Positions 1-7,849 of a DNA stretch of 20,226 nucleotides are shown here, in pieces. The notes beneath the pieces are model-generated. The model was not told the DNA's origin and searched no databases. It saw only the letters and a program-made list of their open reading frames with translations. The DNA lies in assembly GCA_001412425.1 (NCBI GenBank), contig LKUH01000314.1:1-20226 (forward strand). Direction: 5' to 3'. How positions within the stretch are numbered: the first letter of the stretch is position 1; every line of letters begins with the position of its first letter. The translations under genes and the position numbers were made by a program. The DNA comes from Candidatus Cloacimonas sp. SDB. Lineage in GTDB: Bacteria > Cloacimonadota > Cloacimonadia > Cloacimonadales > TCS61.

Positions 1-4
1 CAAA

Positions 5-26
5 AGATCTTAAAAAAGTAAGATCT
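5..26 (-). terminator. Hairpin closing the ten-gene operon
   Basis: Two perfect 8-base arms (5-12 and 19-26, AGATCTTA/TAAGATCT) flank a 6-base loop. The hairpin starts two bases beyond the mobB stop codon. Read on the minus strand, the second arm is followed by TTTTG before the window ends, so a U-tract is only partly visible. It most likely ends the operon transcript; the arms are AT-rich, so it may be a weak terminator. Confidence 0.6.
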
Positions 27-28
27 AA

Positions 29-775
29 CTAATCATCAACCGAGATTTCTATCCTGCCCTTTTCACACCCTTTTAAGTTTCTTGTCAACGACAGAATTAC
101 ATCACGCATAATATTTTGCACAAAGGGGACTATATTTACAACTTTTCCATTAACCTTAAGCTGAATATTCAGATCTCTGTCAGTTTTGCAATCACTCCGT
201 TTTTTTTCACCTTTCAGAATAGCTTTTACCATTCCGAAACAATCTGTTCCGCAGGCTGAACAGCATTCTGGATCTGCTAAAGGCAAAACCGGGAACACGT
301 GTTTTTCCACCAGGTCAGTCAGTTGCTCAATATCGCGAGAAGAGTTAAGCACAGGAAGTCCTATATACTCCACATTATGATTGGAAAACTTTCCTGAAAT
401 GGCAAAAGCAGTTCCATCCAGGAGTTCCTTCAACTGATCTTCATTTTCAGCGCAAAAGATACGGGGCAGAGCGGCTGTCTTGGATCCTTCCACCACAACA
501 AAATCAGCGGAGATATGTTCCAGCATTTCGTTTAAACTGAGCCTTTTATGCCAGATCTGATAAGTTTCTTCCAAACCTCGGGCAAAAACCACATTATTAC
601 TTGCTTCCCAATGTTTCCAGGAATTTGATCCGACTTTTTCCATGGTGAATTTTTCAGAATGAATATCTTTTATCGAGGCAACTTTATATCCTCTTTTTTT
701 CAATTCTTTGATTAAATTGACTACAGTTGTGGTCTTACCTGTCCTATGATAGCCGGCAACACTGAATACTTTCAT
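29..775 (-). CDS. mobB: MobB-like molybdopterin-guanine dinucleotide biosynthesis GTPase with C-terminal Fe-S-type cysteine cluster
   Basis: A 248-residue P-loop protein of the MobB family. MobB binds GTP and assists MobA in joining GMP to molybdopterin in the cytoplasm. The Walker A loop is at residues 8-16 (GYHRTGKTT), followed by the family's histidine/GSNS segment (about 36-52) and DFVVVEGSK (91-99). The usual MobB domain ends near residue 160. Beyond it lies an extension with Cys171, 172, 175, 179 and 196, spaced like a 4Fe-4S site, then a conserved-looking PFVQNIMRDVIL stretch (217-228). I recall similar extensions in archaeal MobB proteins. A GGAGG ribosome site precedes the ATG. It is the last gene of the operon, 16 bases after ecfT. 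MobA is not in the window. The family call is firm; cluster binding is inferred from the cysteines. Confidence 0.88.
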   Translation of the reverse strand: MKVFSVAGYHRTGKTTTVVNLIKELKKRGYKVASIKDIHSEKFTMEKVGSNSWKHWEASNNVVFARGLEETYQIWHKRLSLNEMLEHISADFVVVEGSKTAALPRIFCAENEDQLKELLDGTAFAISGKFSNHNVEYIGLPVLNSSRDIEQLTDLVEKHVFPVLPLADPECCSACGTDCFGMVKAILKGEKKRSDCKTDRDLNIQLKVNGKVVNIVPFVQNIMRDVILSLTRNLKGCEKGRIEISVDD

Positions 776-791
776 CTTTTACCTCCAGATT

Positions 792-1517
792 TTAGTAAAA
801 TAACAATATCAAAATAAATAAAATGCCACCAGTTGTTTGAATGACCAGATCGAGCAGACTTAATTTTGAGCTGTAAAGATAAGTTCTTTCTTTAGACAGC
901 CGGAAACCCCTTAATTCCAGAGAAATTGCTCGGTATCTGACGTTGGCGATGGCTTTTGCTACTACCGGAAAAATTAGAGTGGTAAACATGCGGATCCTTT
1001 TTAATAAAGGTAGTTTTCTAAAACTGATACCCCGCAGAGAGAGTGCTTCCAGGCTGGTATTGAACTGTCTGGCAAAGATAGGAATGAAGTGAATTATTGA
1101 TGCCACCAGGAATGAGATCTCGTAGGGAAGCTTCCAACTTTTAAAACTAAGCAGATAATCGTAATAGGGAAAATCGAATAGTAACCCTGCTACTAAAATG
1201 ATCAGAAAGAACCTTAAAGAGGTGATTATACCGTAACTTACTCCCTCAGAAGTGATTTTGATGATCCCGTACTGCCAGTAAATCTCGCCCCCTTGACGGA
1301 ATAAGATCTGAAAGATCATGACAGTAAAAATGATCTGTCCCAGTTTCCTGAGCCGGTGAAAAGTTCGGTTCATGGTTGTGGTTGACACTCCGGTCAGTAT
1401 ATACAGGAAGCAACTGAACAGGATGAGGCAGCTCTGCATTAACAGCTCCTGATAAATTACCGATAATGATGTAGTCAGTATAACCAGGATCAGAATTGTT
1501 CTCAGATTCAGTTTCAT
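792..1517 (-). CDS. ecfT: ECF transporter transmembrane coupling protein EcfT (CbiQ family)
   Basis: A 241-residue integral membrane protein with four or more hydrophobic helices, two of them near the N-terminus (about 7-42), then about 60-115 and 222-241. The two cytoplasmic coupling motifs of EcfT, which dock on the ATPases and end in Arg-Gly, are visible as EALSLRGI (about 157-164) and AISLELRGF (about 197-205). The protein connects ATP hydrolysis to toppling of the substrate-binding S component. The start codon lies one base beyond the stop of the TonB receptor gene, so translation is coupled. Both ATPases and an S component are in the same operon, making this a dedicated (group I-like) ECF transporter rather than one sharing a housekeeping module. 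Confidence 0.85.
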   Translation of the reverse strand: MKLNLRTILILVILTTSLSVIYQELLMQSCLILFSCFLYILTGVSTTTMNRTFHRLRKLGQIIFTVMIFQILFRQGGEIYWQYGIIKITSEGVSYGIITSLRFFLIILVAGLLFDFPYYDYLLSFKSWKLPYEISFLVASIIHFIPIFARQFNTSLEALSLRGISFRKLPLLKRIRMFTTLIFPVVAKAIANVRYRAISLELRGFRLSKERTYLYSSKLSLLDLVIQTTGGILFILILLFY

Positions 1518-1518
1518 T

Positions 1519-3408
1519 TTAAAATAATTCCGCTTCCAGGCCGAGCAAAAAATTTATTCCAGCACCCGGGTAACCGTATTTGTCCTGATAATTTTTATCA
1601 AAAATATTCTCAATTCCCAACCTGAATTTATAATTTTTCCAGGATTTATTCCAATGAACAGAATGCAGCCAGTAAGAGGGCAGGGTAGTCCTGAAATTAT
1701 CTTCCTGAACAAGTCTTATATCCTTCCAGCTGGCTTTGTATTCCATTTTGATCTGCCAGGGTAAAGCTATCTTTTCTCCCAAAGTTACAGTATGGCGTGG
1801 TATATTCATAAGACCAATGTCACCGGGATCGGTATATTCAATGCAGGAGTATGATATACGGTGTTCCCACAACCAGTGCAGCTTACCTTCCAATTCAAAG
1901 CCGTAGGTATTAATATTGCTCAGGTTAATATACTGGTCATTCTGCTTATCGATCAAACCTGTAATCTGATTATAAAAAATTACCGGAGAAATGGAACCGT
2001 AGATTATATTCCAGGTGAAAGGAAATTCCAGGTTCAATTCTGTTTTGCTGGCTCGTTCTTCTGTGAGAGCGGGATTACCGCTGCTGCTGCTGAAAAGTTC
2101 GTGCAGATTGGGATATTTTGTATTAGCAGAATAAGCCAGGGAAACCGAGAATTCCTTTTTCCAGTACATTCCAACAGCTGGTTCCAGATGCCAGATCCAG
2201 GAATCCCTACTTTTCTGGCGGAAGAAAGATATTCCGGAACCAAAAGAGAAATTGAAATTCCTGCTGGAAATTTCAGTTTGCAGAAAACCATTATGAAGTG
2301 AAAGATAATTGGATGTCCAATCCTGATAATTTCCGTTGTCTTTCCGGTTATAAAGCTGTTTTTCATAACGGTGACCTAAAATTGTTTTTATGTTTCCGGT
2401 CAATTCCCAGTCAAATTGGCTCTTTACTCCCAGGATCCAGCTTTCCAGGTAGGAAGGCCAGGTGGAATACATTTCTCCGGTGGAGGGATTGTATTCTACA
2501 TAAGTATCATCATACTGATCGTAGTATACACCTAAATCGGCTGTCAGAAAATCGCTGAGCTGAAAAAATCCCATTCCCGATAACTGCATGCGCTTCCAGT
2601 CCAGAAACTCACGGTTACTGTTTTCATAGATGCTGGAAGGTATCTGTTTTTTATCCATAAAAGTATAGCCGGCCTGGATTCCGATAGAATGGAAGTCTAA
2701 CAGGGAGAAATTAATTTTACTTTGAAAGTCCCATTGATTCCTGCTCGTAAAATTCCGCACCAGTCCGTTTTCGGAAACTGTAGGCTGGAAATCGGCAGAC
2801 AGCATGAAACCGTCCGTATGATAACGGGAAGCATAGAGAGAGTAATCCCAGAGGCCAAAATCGCGGGATGAGGAGAGATAGATTTTACTGGTATTATTAC
2901 GTTCCGCCAGAAAACCAGTTTTCAGCCAGGAAGCATTATCGGCTGAACGGGTTATAATATTCACAACTCCGCCCATAGTGTCCGATCCGTAAAGGGATGA
3001 AACAGGACCTTTGATAATGCGGATTTCTTTTATATCAGAAACCTGTATCGTGTTCAGGTCAACATTGCCGAAATAACCGCCTCCCAACGGACGCCCATCC
3101 AGCATAAATTTGATCTCGTCATTGGCAAAACCTCGAATACTTAGATCAGTACCGCTTTTACCACCGGTTGACAGGCTGAGTCCAGAAACATCCTGCAGGG
3201 TTTCGGAAATAGTGACATGAGGTATTTGCAACTGAGCATCGAATTCTTTAATATCAATTGAGCCAATGGCTTCCTGCGGCTTTTCAGCAATAACCCTGAT
3301 TCCTTCCAGAAAATAGTGACGGGTTTTGGGAGTAGAAGTGGAATCCTGAACCTGGGAATTTAAAAAATATGGTATCAGGCACAGGCATAAAATTATTATA
3401 AATTTCAT
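1519..3408 (-). CDS. TonB-dependent outer-membrane receptor
   Basis: A 629-residue outer-membrane receptor of the BtuB/siderophore type, for energised uptake of a scarce, bulky ligand. It has a signal peptide (about 1-18), a candidate TonB box near residues 35-42 (EGIRVIAE), a plug domain (about 45-155) with SIRGF and IRIIKGPVSSLYGSDTMGGV, and then a 22-strand-type barrel. Near the C-terminus is the family's NIFDKNYQDKYGYPGAGINF segment, and the last residue is Phe, as expected for BAM substrates. The length is normal for the family. The ATG overlaps the upstream ATPase stop as ATGA. Its place between the ECF ATPase and EcfT genes ties it to the same substrate. Sequence alone does not give the ligand; cobalamin, a metal chelate and a pterin cofactor are all possible, with context favouring the last. 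Confidence 0.9.
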   Translation of the reverse strand: MKFIIILCLCLIPYFLNSQVQDSTSTPKTRHYFLEGIRVIAEKPQEAIGSIDIKEFDAQLQIPHVTISETLQDVSGLSLSTGGKSGTDLSIRGFANDEIKFMLDGRPLGGGYFGNVDLNTIQVSDIKEIRIIKGPVSSLYGSDTMGGVVNIITRSADNASWLKTGFLAERNNTSKIYLSSSRDFGLWDYSLYASRYHTDGFMLSADFQPTVSENGLVRNFTSRNQWDFQSKINFSLLDFHSIGIQAGYTFMDKKQIPSSIYENSNREFLDWKRMQLSGMGFFQLSDFLTADLGVYYDQYDDTYVEYNPSTGEMYSTWPSYLESWILGVKSQFDWELTGNIKTILGHRYEKQLYNRKDNGNYQDWTSNYLSLHNGFLQTEISSRNFNFSFGSGISFFRQKSRDSWIWHLEPAVGMYWKKEFSVSLAYSANTKYPNLHELFSSSSGNPALTEERASKTELNLEFPFTWNIIYGSISPVIFYNQITGLIDKQNDQYINLSNINTYGFELEGKLHWLWEHRISYSCIEYTDPGDIGLMNIPRHTVTLGEKIALPWQIKMEYKASWKDIRLVQEDNFRTTLPSYWLHSVHWNKSWKNYKFRLGIENIFDKNYQDKYGYPGAGINFLLGLEAELF

Positions 3409-4058
3409 TTTATTTCTCTTATGGTTTTGTCTTTTATTTCCAGAATTCTGTCGGCAATATTTTGGAATTTTTCAAAGCGATGAGAGATTAACAATATTCC
3501 ATTTTTTTGTTCTTTCTTTTTTTCAATCAACTCAATCAATCTGCCAATCAATGCAGGGTCCAGCCCGGAAGTAGGTTCATCCAGTATCCAGTATTTATTT
3601 AAATTCAACAGAAGTGCGGCTAACCCGATCCTTTTAAGCTGACCACTGCTCAACTCCCAGACAGGTTGGTCTTTCTGATCAATCAGATTGAAAAATGATA
3701 AGGCATCGTTAATAATTTCAGAATTAGCAGAAAACTGAGTCCGGAATTTATGCAGCCAGATATCAAGGTCTTCACTGGGAAATGATGCGACGATATTAGC
3801 GGTTGGTTCCTGTTTGATATAAGTAATCTTCTCTGCCAGTTCAAGAGTATTACATTTAAGCTGTTCGACTCCATTTATTTTCAGGCTGCCGCTGAAATTT
3901 TTTAAAAGACCCATGATCAGGCGGCAGATAGTTGTTTTTCCGCTTCCGTTAAAACCGGTAAGAACGGTGATCTGATCTTTCTTGATCTTTAAATCAAGAT
4001 CTTTAAATAGGGGAATATTATTATTGTAATTGAAAGAAAAATTCTTGAAACTTATCAT
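3405..4058 (-). CDS. ecfA: ECF transporter ATPase (second of two)
   Basis: A 217-residue ABC ATPase of the energy-coupling-factor type. It has Walker A (residues 35-42, GFNGSGKT, Lys41), a Q-loop in IKQEP (about 76-80), an ABC signature LSSGQLKR, Walker B WILDEPTSGLD with catalytic Glu, and the switch histidine in LISHR. It would pair with the product of the gene just upstream to power EcfT and the S component. Its start overlaps the upstream stop as ATGA, and its own stop overlaps the TonB-receptor start in the same way. The protein is short for the family (usually about 270-280) because it lacks the C-terminal extension. Confidence 0.9.
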   Translation of the reverse strand: MISFKNFSFNYNNNIPLFKDLDLKIKKDQITVLTGFNGSGKTTICRLIMGLLKNFSGSLKINGVEQLKCNTLELAEKITYIKQEPTANIVASFPSEDLDIWLHKFRTQFSANSEIINDALSFFNLIDQKDQPVWELSSGQLKRIGLAALLLNLNKYWILDEPTSGLDPALIGRLIELIEKKKEQKNGILLISHRFEKFQNIADRILEIKDKTIREIK

Positions 4059-4714
4059 ATCGCGCCAGAATCATCAAGATCAATAGTCAGATGAGGAAGA
4101 TCAAGCAGCTCTCCCTGATGTTCAGCGATAAAGAAAATTTTCCCATTTTCGGAGAGAGTTTTAATTACATTTTTTAAGTATTCTATCTGTTGGGAAGATA
4201 TACCGGCGGTGGGTTCATCCAAGAGAAAAATTTGAGGATCGAGCGCAATAAGAGCTGCCAGAGCAACCAGCTTTTTTTCGCCAAAAGATAAATTAACAGT
4301 TTCACGGTAACGCAAATGTTCTATTCCCAGAAGTTTCAAGGCAGTGGAAATTCTGCTGAGGATTTCTTCCGGTTCTACCTGAAAATTTTCCGGGCCGAAA
4401 GCAATTTCCTGCTCAACGATAGGGAAAAAAAGCTGAAGTTCAGGATCCTGCATCAGTAAACTGATATAGGGGGAAAGCTCAGATAATTTCTGTCGTTTTA
4501 TGTCATGGTCATTGATTGTAATTTTTCCCGATAATTTTCCGGGGATCACTTTAGGTATGACTCCGCATAACAGATTTAATAATGTTGTTTTACCCGATCC
4601 GCTGGATCCTTTTACCAGTACAGTTTCACCGCACTTAGCTTTAAAACTGAACGCCTGGAATAAGCGCGAAGACTCTTCACTATATTGAAAGCTGAGATTA
4701 TTTATTTCAAGCAT
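4055..4714 (-). CDS. ecfA: ECF transporter ATPase (first of two)
   Basis: An ABC ATPase of about 219 residues with Walker A GSSGSGKTT (near residue 30), a Q-loop LLMQDPELQLFF, signature LSFGEKKL (a variant of LSGGQ), Walker B IFLLDEPTAGI and switch histidine in FIAEHQ. LLMQDPELQLF is typical of ECF ATPases, which separates it from general ABC proteins. I chose the ATG at 4714, in ATATGCTTGA, which overlaps the preceding stop by eight bases. An in-frame TTG at 4732 lies deeper in the previous gene and would add six residues with no better ribosome site. The two ATPases differ clearly, so they probably form a heterodimer. Confidence 0.88.
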   Translation of the reverse strand: MLEINNLSFQYSEESSRLFQAFSFKAKCGETVLVKGSSGSGKTTLLNLLCGVIPKVIPGKLSGKITINDHDIKRQKLSELSPYISLLMQDPELQLFFPIVEQEIAFGPENFQVEPEEILSRISTALKLLGIEHLRYRETVNLSFGEKKLVALAALIALDPQIFLLDEPTAGISSQQIEYLKNVIKTLSENGKIFFIAEHQGELLDLPHLTIDLDDSGAI

Positions 4715-5135
4715 ATATAAACTCAATTGCAATCAGATATTTTAACCAGCGCTGACTAAAATCATCGGTTGGAATAATAAGCCTGAGAGATTTTTCTCCA
4801 GCCTGAATTTCCTGGACCAGGTAGAGGTTATCAAGTTCAGAAATATCTACTGCCAATGAACCTCCGTCGGCAGAATGAAAGATTATTCTGGAAAATTTAT
4901 TTGGCTGGATTTCTTTTGCAGAGAGGATCTCACGCAGGGAGTAAGCAGTATAAGTGTCTGACCTGTTTGTTGTAATTTCGATTGACTCAAAAGCAGTGAT
5001 ATCAGCAATTTCGAATTCACGATTTTCAATTTTAAGAATGAGATCGTAAGTTACATCAGCACTTTTGCGATAAACCAGGCTGATTACCAGCAGCAAAAGC
5101 ATCAATAAGATCAGCCATATAATTACACGTTTCAT
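4707..5135 (-). CDS. Membrane-anchored protein with molybdopterin-binding-like (SUOX-type) fold
   Basis: A 142-residue protein with one N-terminal membrane helix (about residues 3-20, MKRVIIWLILLMLLLL) that holds the rest outside the cytoplasm. The soluble part runs: a domain start at about 35-60, SLREIL, a strand resembling DGGSLAVDISEL, then LRLIIPTDDFSQRWLKYLIAIEF. That order (L..lL, then DG-strand, then RLvvP...wvK.l..IE) is how I know the oxidoreductase molybdopterin-binding domain of sulfite oxidases and YedY. It has no cysteine, so the Mo-ligating Cys of the enzymes is missing; binding or scaffolding is likelier than catalysis. The start at 5135 (ATGA overlap, GGGGG eight bases upstream) is preferred over 5150. 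Fold assignment is by eye and moderate. Confidence 0.55.
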   Translation of the reverse strand: MKRVIIWLILLMLLLLVISLVYRKSADVTYDLILKIENREFEIADITAFESIEITTNRSDTYTAYSLREILSAKEIQPNKFSRIIFHSADGGSLAVDISELDNLYLVQEIQAGEKSLRLIIPTDDFSQRWLKYLIAIEFIYA

Positions 5136-6418
5136 TTTAATTGCCCCCATAATCCCAGCATATCTTCATCATTTCCCAGGTAATGCCTGCCTGTATTACT
5201 TTCCGTATGCATACCGTGATCGGAAAAAAGATAGACTTCTCCCTGCCAGGCTTTCGTCAGTTCTTCAATATAGTTTTCCAACCTGGCAAAGGTTTCAATT
5301 CTTGCTCTGCTGTAGGCTCCGGTTGCATGTCCCACATCGTCCAGAGAATGAAAATGAACCAGCAGAAAATCCAGATCATGAGTTAAATAATTTTTTGCCG
5401 TTTCGTATATTTCATCGTCTATAGAACCATTATTGTTTAGATCAGTATGCAAAATATGTTGTAGAGGTGAAGGATAGAATTGGCGATCCGCTTCAATTAT
5501 CAGTCCTCTTTCTGGTTCTTTTAAAAGATCGGCAAAGTATTCAGCGTGCTCTTTTCTTTCCTGCCAGGAAGAACCTGAACCTATTACCCAGTAACTATTT
5601 CTGGTTGCAGGCGGATAAGGTACCCGCAGAGGTTGCAAGGCAAACTGGGATAGCCAGCCTTGATGACCTATAGATTGCAAGTGTTCCCGAAATAACCAGC
5701 CATAGCTGTCTAAGAAGATCCAGAGAGTTTTATATTGAGAATTTTCTTTGAGAAATCTGTATAAATCATAAACATCAGTATCTGGTGCATTTGACCAGAT
5801 AGTAACTAACGGTTTGTTATGCAGTGAAAAATAATTATCTTTCAGCTTAATGTTTTCCAAAATCCCATTACTGCCAGGAAATAGCCACTTCTCAGTTCCG
5901 TCACGCTTGATGGCAAGAATCGAATCTTGGTTTGTTTCACAGGAAAAAGTATTAACAAACAAATATTTACGGGCTGTATGGCCATTTTTCTTGCTCTTTC
6001 CTAAAAATTCGTATTGAGAAAGTTCAGCTTCAAAAGGAGTTAATATTTCCTGCTGCTCTGTATTATTTAGAATAAAAAGCTGATGTTCAGGGTTTCTCAC
6101 AAAAAGGCTGATATTGGCAATGTCTTTTATATTGCATACTTCCGGCAGATCAACCGCAACAGAATTCCAACAGCTCTTTTCCCGTATCAATTCAATTTCT
6201 GAGAAAGATCTGCGTAAAACATAAACTGCTGTACCGTCCTTTCCGCAGATTAAAGCGCTTTCTGCAGGAATATCACTGGTGCTGAGAAATTTCTCCAGAT
6301 TGGAAGAATCGCTTAAAAATAAAGGTTCTGCCAGATTTCCGGTGAATTTCAATTCCTCGACAGAACAGGAGAGTAAGAGGAAAGGCAGAAAAAATAATCG
6401 TAGAATTCTTAATACCAT
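5132..6418 (-). CDS. Phosphodiesterase/nucleotide pyrophosphatase-like lipoprotein (alkaline-phosphatase superfamily)
   Basis: A 428-residue lipoprotein with lipobox LLLSC (Cys18). The C-terminal half (about 228-428) matches the type I phosphodiesterase/nucleotide pyrophosphatase family, with all expected metal and catalytic residues: Asp237 (FLDSYG), candidate nucleophile Thr272 (YPPATRNSYW, aligning with the PTKTFPN segment), Asp360 and His364 (HSLDDVGH), Asp400-His401 (FSDHGM) and His412 (GRHYLG). Such enzymes cut phosphodiester or pyrophosphate bonds using two zinc ions. Residues 20-205 form an extra domain I cannot name; ICGKDGTAVYV and CNIKDIANISL loosely echo the SUOX-type domains next door. 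The start overlaps the upstream gene by ten bases. Being a secreted enzyme inside an uptake operon, it may trim the ligand before import, for example splitting a pterin dinucleotide; the substrate is inference. Confidence 0.75.
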   Translation of the reverse strand: MVLRILRLFFLPFLLLSCSVEELKFTGNLAEPLFLSDSSNLEKFLSTSDIPAESALICGKDGTAVYVLRRSFSEIELIREKSCWNSVAVDLPEVCNIKDIANISLFVRNPEHQLFILNNTEQQEILTPFEAELSQYEFLGKSKKNGHTARKYLFVNTFSCETNQDSILAIKRDGTEKWLFPGSNGILENIKLKDNYFSLHNKPLVTIWSNAPDTDVYDLYRFLKENSQYKTLWIFLDSYGWLFREHLQSIGHQGWLSQFALQPLRVPYPPATRNSYWVIGSGSSWQERKEHAEYFADLLKEPERGLIIEADRQFYPSPLQHILHTDLNNNGSIDDEIYETAKNYLTHDLDFLLVHFHSLDDVGHATGAYSRARIETFARLENYIEELTKAWQGEVYLFSDHGMHTESNTGRHYLGNDEDMLGLWGQLK

Positions 6419-7299
6419 TCCAGTTTTTCCGTCTGGGTTTCTTCTGCTTTTCTCTGTAGGATTATATTGAATTCGGTTTCCAGCTTTTCAGAGTTTTCTT
6501 TCCAGCCTAATAACTTATGGAGATCTTTCCACTCGGATATTTCATTGATAAAAACTATTGCAGTCTCTTCTTTCTGAATGTAAGTTATATCTTTAATCCA
6601 CATTCCTGCCGGCATTTGCGGACTCTGTAAGGCTAAATTTCCATCTGACATTATCAGTGAAGCCTTTTTTAAATAATTGTCATAATCAAGTTTGTGCCTT
6701 ATTCCATCTTGAGCTATCAGCAGATATTCTCCTTCCGAAAAGGGAAATACTTCTTCGATAATATCTTTGAAATAGTATCCGGTGACATCTTCAAAAGGTT
6801 CAGGATTTGTTCTTAAAGGTTTTCTCTGTAAGATCTTCTCTGCCAGGAAGATGATATCGGGATGATCCATTTCCTCTTCAGTTTCTATAATTATCCGGGA
6901 AATATTTCTGATCCAGAACATATCACGTTTTCCGGGAACAATCAGCCGAAAATTTTCTTCGTTCAGTTGTTCGTCGTTAAGTGAGTAGGCTAAAATAGGT
7001 TCCCGCTCTGTAATCTCGTTAAAATCCAATCTGACCATGTAATTATCAGTGGCTGCAACCTGCAGCTTAACAAAATCAGTGATCGAAAAATGTGTCAGGA
7101 TAGCCTTAAGAGGTGAACCGAGCCAGGTCTCTTTCTTGATTTCTCCATCTTTTTCTCTCTCAGTTTTCAATTCAACCGGAGAAAAATTCTTAACTTCCTG
7201 CCAGGTAAGTTCATAACTGTTATTACCATGTTCAATGGTAAGAGACATCAAATTCATAATACTCCAGATAATCAGCATAAAAATAATTGTCTTTTTCAT
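6409..7299 (-). CDS. Exported protein with two SUOX-type (molybdopterin-binding-like) repeats
   Basis: A 296-residue protein with an N-terminal signal sequence (about 1-19, no lipobox cysteine). Residues about 20-137 hold one domain: ELTWQEVKNF, WLGSPLKAIL, ATDNYMVRLDFNEI, PILAYSLNDEQL, then FRLIVPGKRDMFWIRNISRI. This is the motif order of pfam00174-type molybdopterin-binding domains. Residues about 160-250 repeat it in weaker form: YYFKDIIEEV, IAQDGIRHKLDYDNY, SLIMSDGNL, MPAGMWIKDITYI. A charged tail follows. No cysteine is present, so it cannot ligate Mo as sulfite oxidase does. It probably acts as a periplasmic binding or handling protein for the transported compound. The gene lies ten bases after the S-component gene. 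Fold by eye; function inferred from context. Confidence 0.6.
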   Translation of the reverse strand: MKKTIIFMLIIWSIMNLMSLTIEHGNNSYELTWQEVKNFSPVELKTEREKDGEIKKETWLGSPLKAILTHFSITDFVKLQVAATDNYMVRLDFNEITEREPILAYSLNDEQLNEENFRLIVPGKRDMFWIRNISRIIIETEEEMDHPDIIFLAEKILQRKPLRTNPEPFEDVTGYYFKDIIEEVFPFSEGEYLLIAQDGIRHKLDYDNYLKKASLIMSDGNLALQSPQMPAGMWIKDITYIQKEETAIVFINEISEWKDLHKLLGWKENSEKLETEFNIILQRKAEETQTEKLEWY

Positions 7300-7309
7300 A
7301 ATCCTGCTC

Positions 7310-7846
7310 TTAAATAATTCTGTATTTTTTTAATTTTTTTAGTAGTAAGTAAGAAATAATTCCTCCGGTAATACCTGATACTGCTGCTGCAATAAGAGAA
7401 ATCATCATTGGGATAAAAGCCAAACGCATAATTAACAATGTCACTATAAAGGCTCCGGTCACATTTGCTGAAGTGCAGATAGCAGTCTGTGCTTCCACTG
7501 AGTCCTTTTTCCTGAATAAAAAAGCTGCTAATTCAGCAGAAATTCCGGGTAGAGTGTAACTGATGAGAGATACTGCTCCATGACTGCCAAAAAAGCCCAG
7601 TGAGATCATGACAATTGCCTGCACAAGACCGACCAGAAATGCTGCTCCGGGCTTATTAACAATAGCAACTGCCAGTGCCAGCCACATCATATAGAATCCA
7701 CCTGCCAACGAACCGCCCGGTATCATCAAGGGGGCTGAGATCAAATGCACAAGTGGGGTAACGATCGGTTTGATCGCAAACCCCATTGCGCTTAAAACAG
7801 CGATATAGAGCAGATCTTGAGATGAATATCGCGACAGCATTTTCAT
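7310..7846 (-). CDS. ECF transporter substrate-binding S component, unassigned specificity
   Basis: A 178-residue membrane protein with about six hydrophobic helices (roughly 10-35, 42-63, 65-87, 89-113, 119-140, 142-168), the size and topology of ECF S components. The APLMIPGGSLAGGFYMMWLALA segment resembles S components of the HMP/thiamine-type superfamily (I considered YkoE), but I cannot match a known vitamin class. With two ATPases and EcfT in the same operon, this is the substrate-binding subunit. The start at 7846 lies four bases past the preceding stop; an ATG two codons downstream (7840) is also possible. The riboswitch and mobB of the operon suggest a molybdopterin-type ligand, which would be a new S-component specificity. 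Confidence 0.75.
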   Translation of the reverse strand: MKMLSRYSSQDLLYIAVLSAMGFAIKPIVTPLVHLISAPLMIPGGSLAGGFYMMWLALAVAIVNKPGAAFLVGLVQAIVMISLGFFGSHGAVSLISYTLPGISAELAAFLFRKKDSVEAQTAICTSANVTGAFIVTLLIMRLAFIPMMISLIAAAVSGITGGIISYLLLKKLKKYRII

Positions 7847-7849
7847 CAG

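Noticed and set aside
2034..2366. Alternative reading frames within the TonB receptor gene (both strands)
   Set aside because: They lie wholly inside a well-supported gene, lack ribosome sites and show no recognisable domain.
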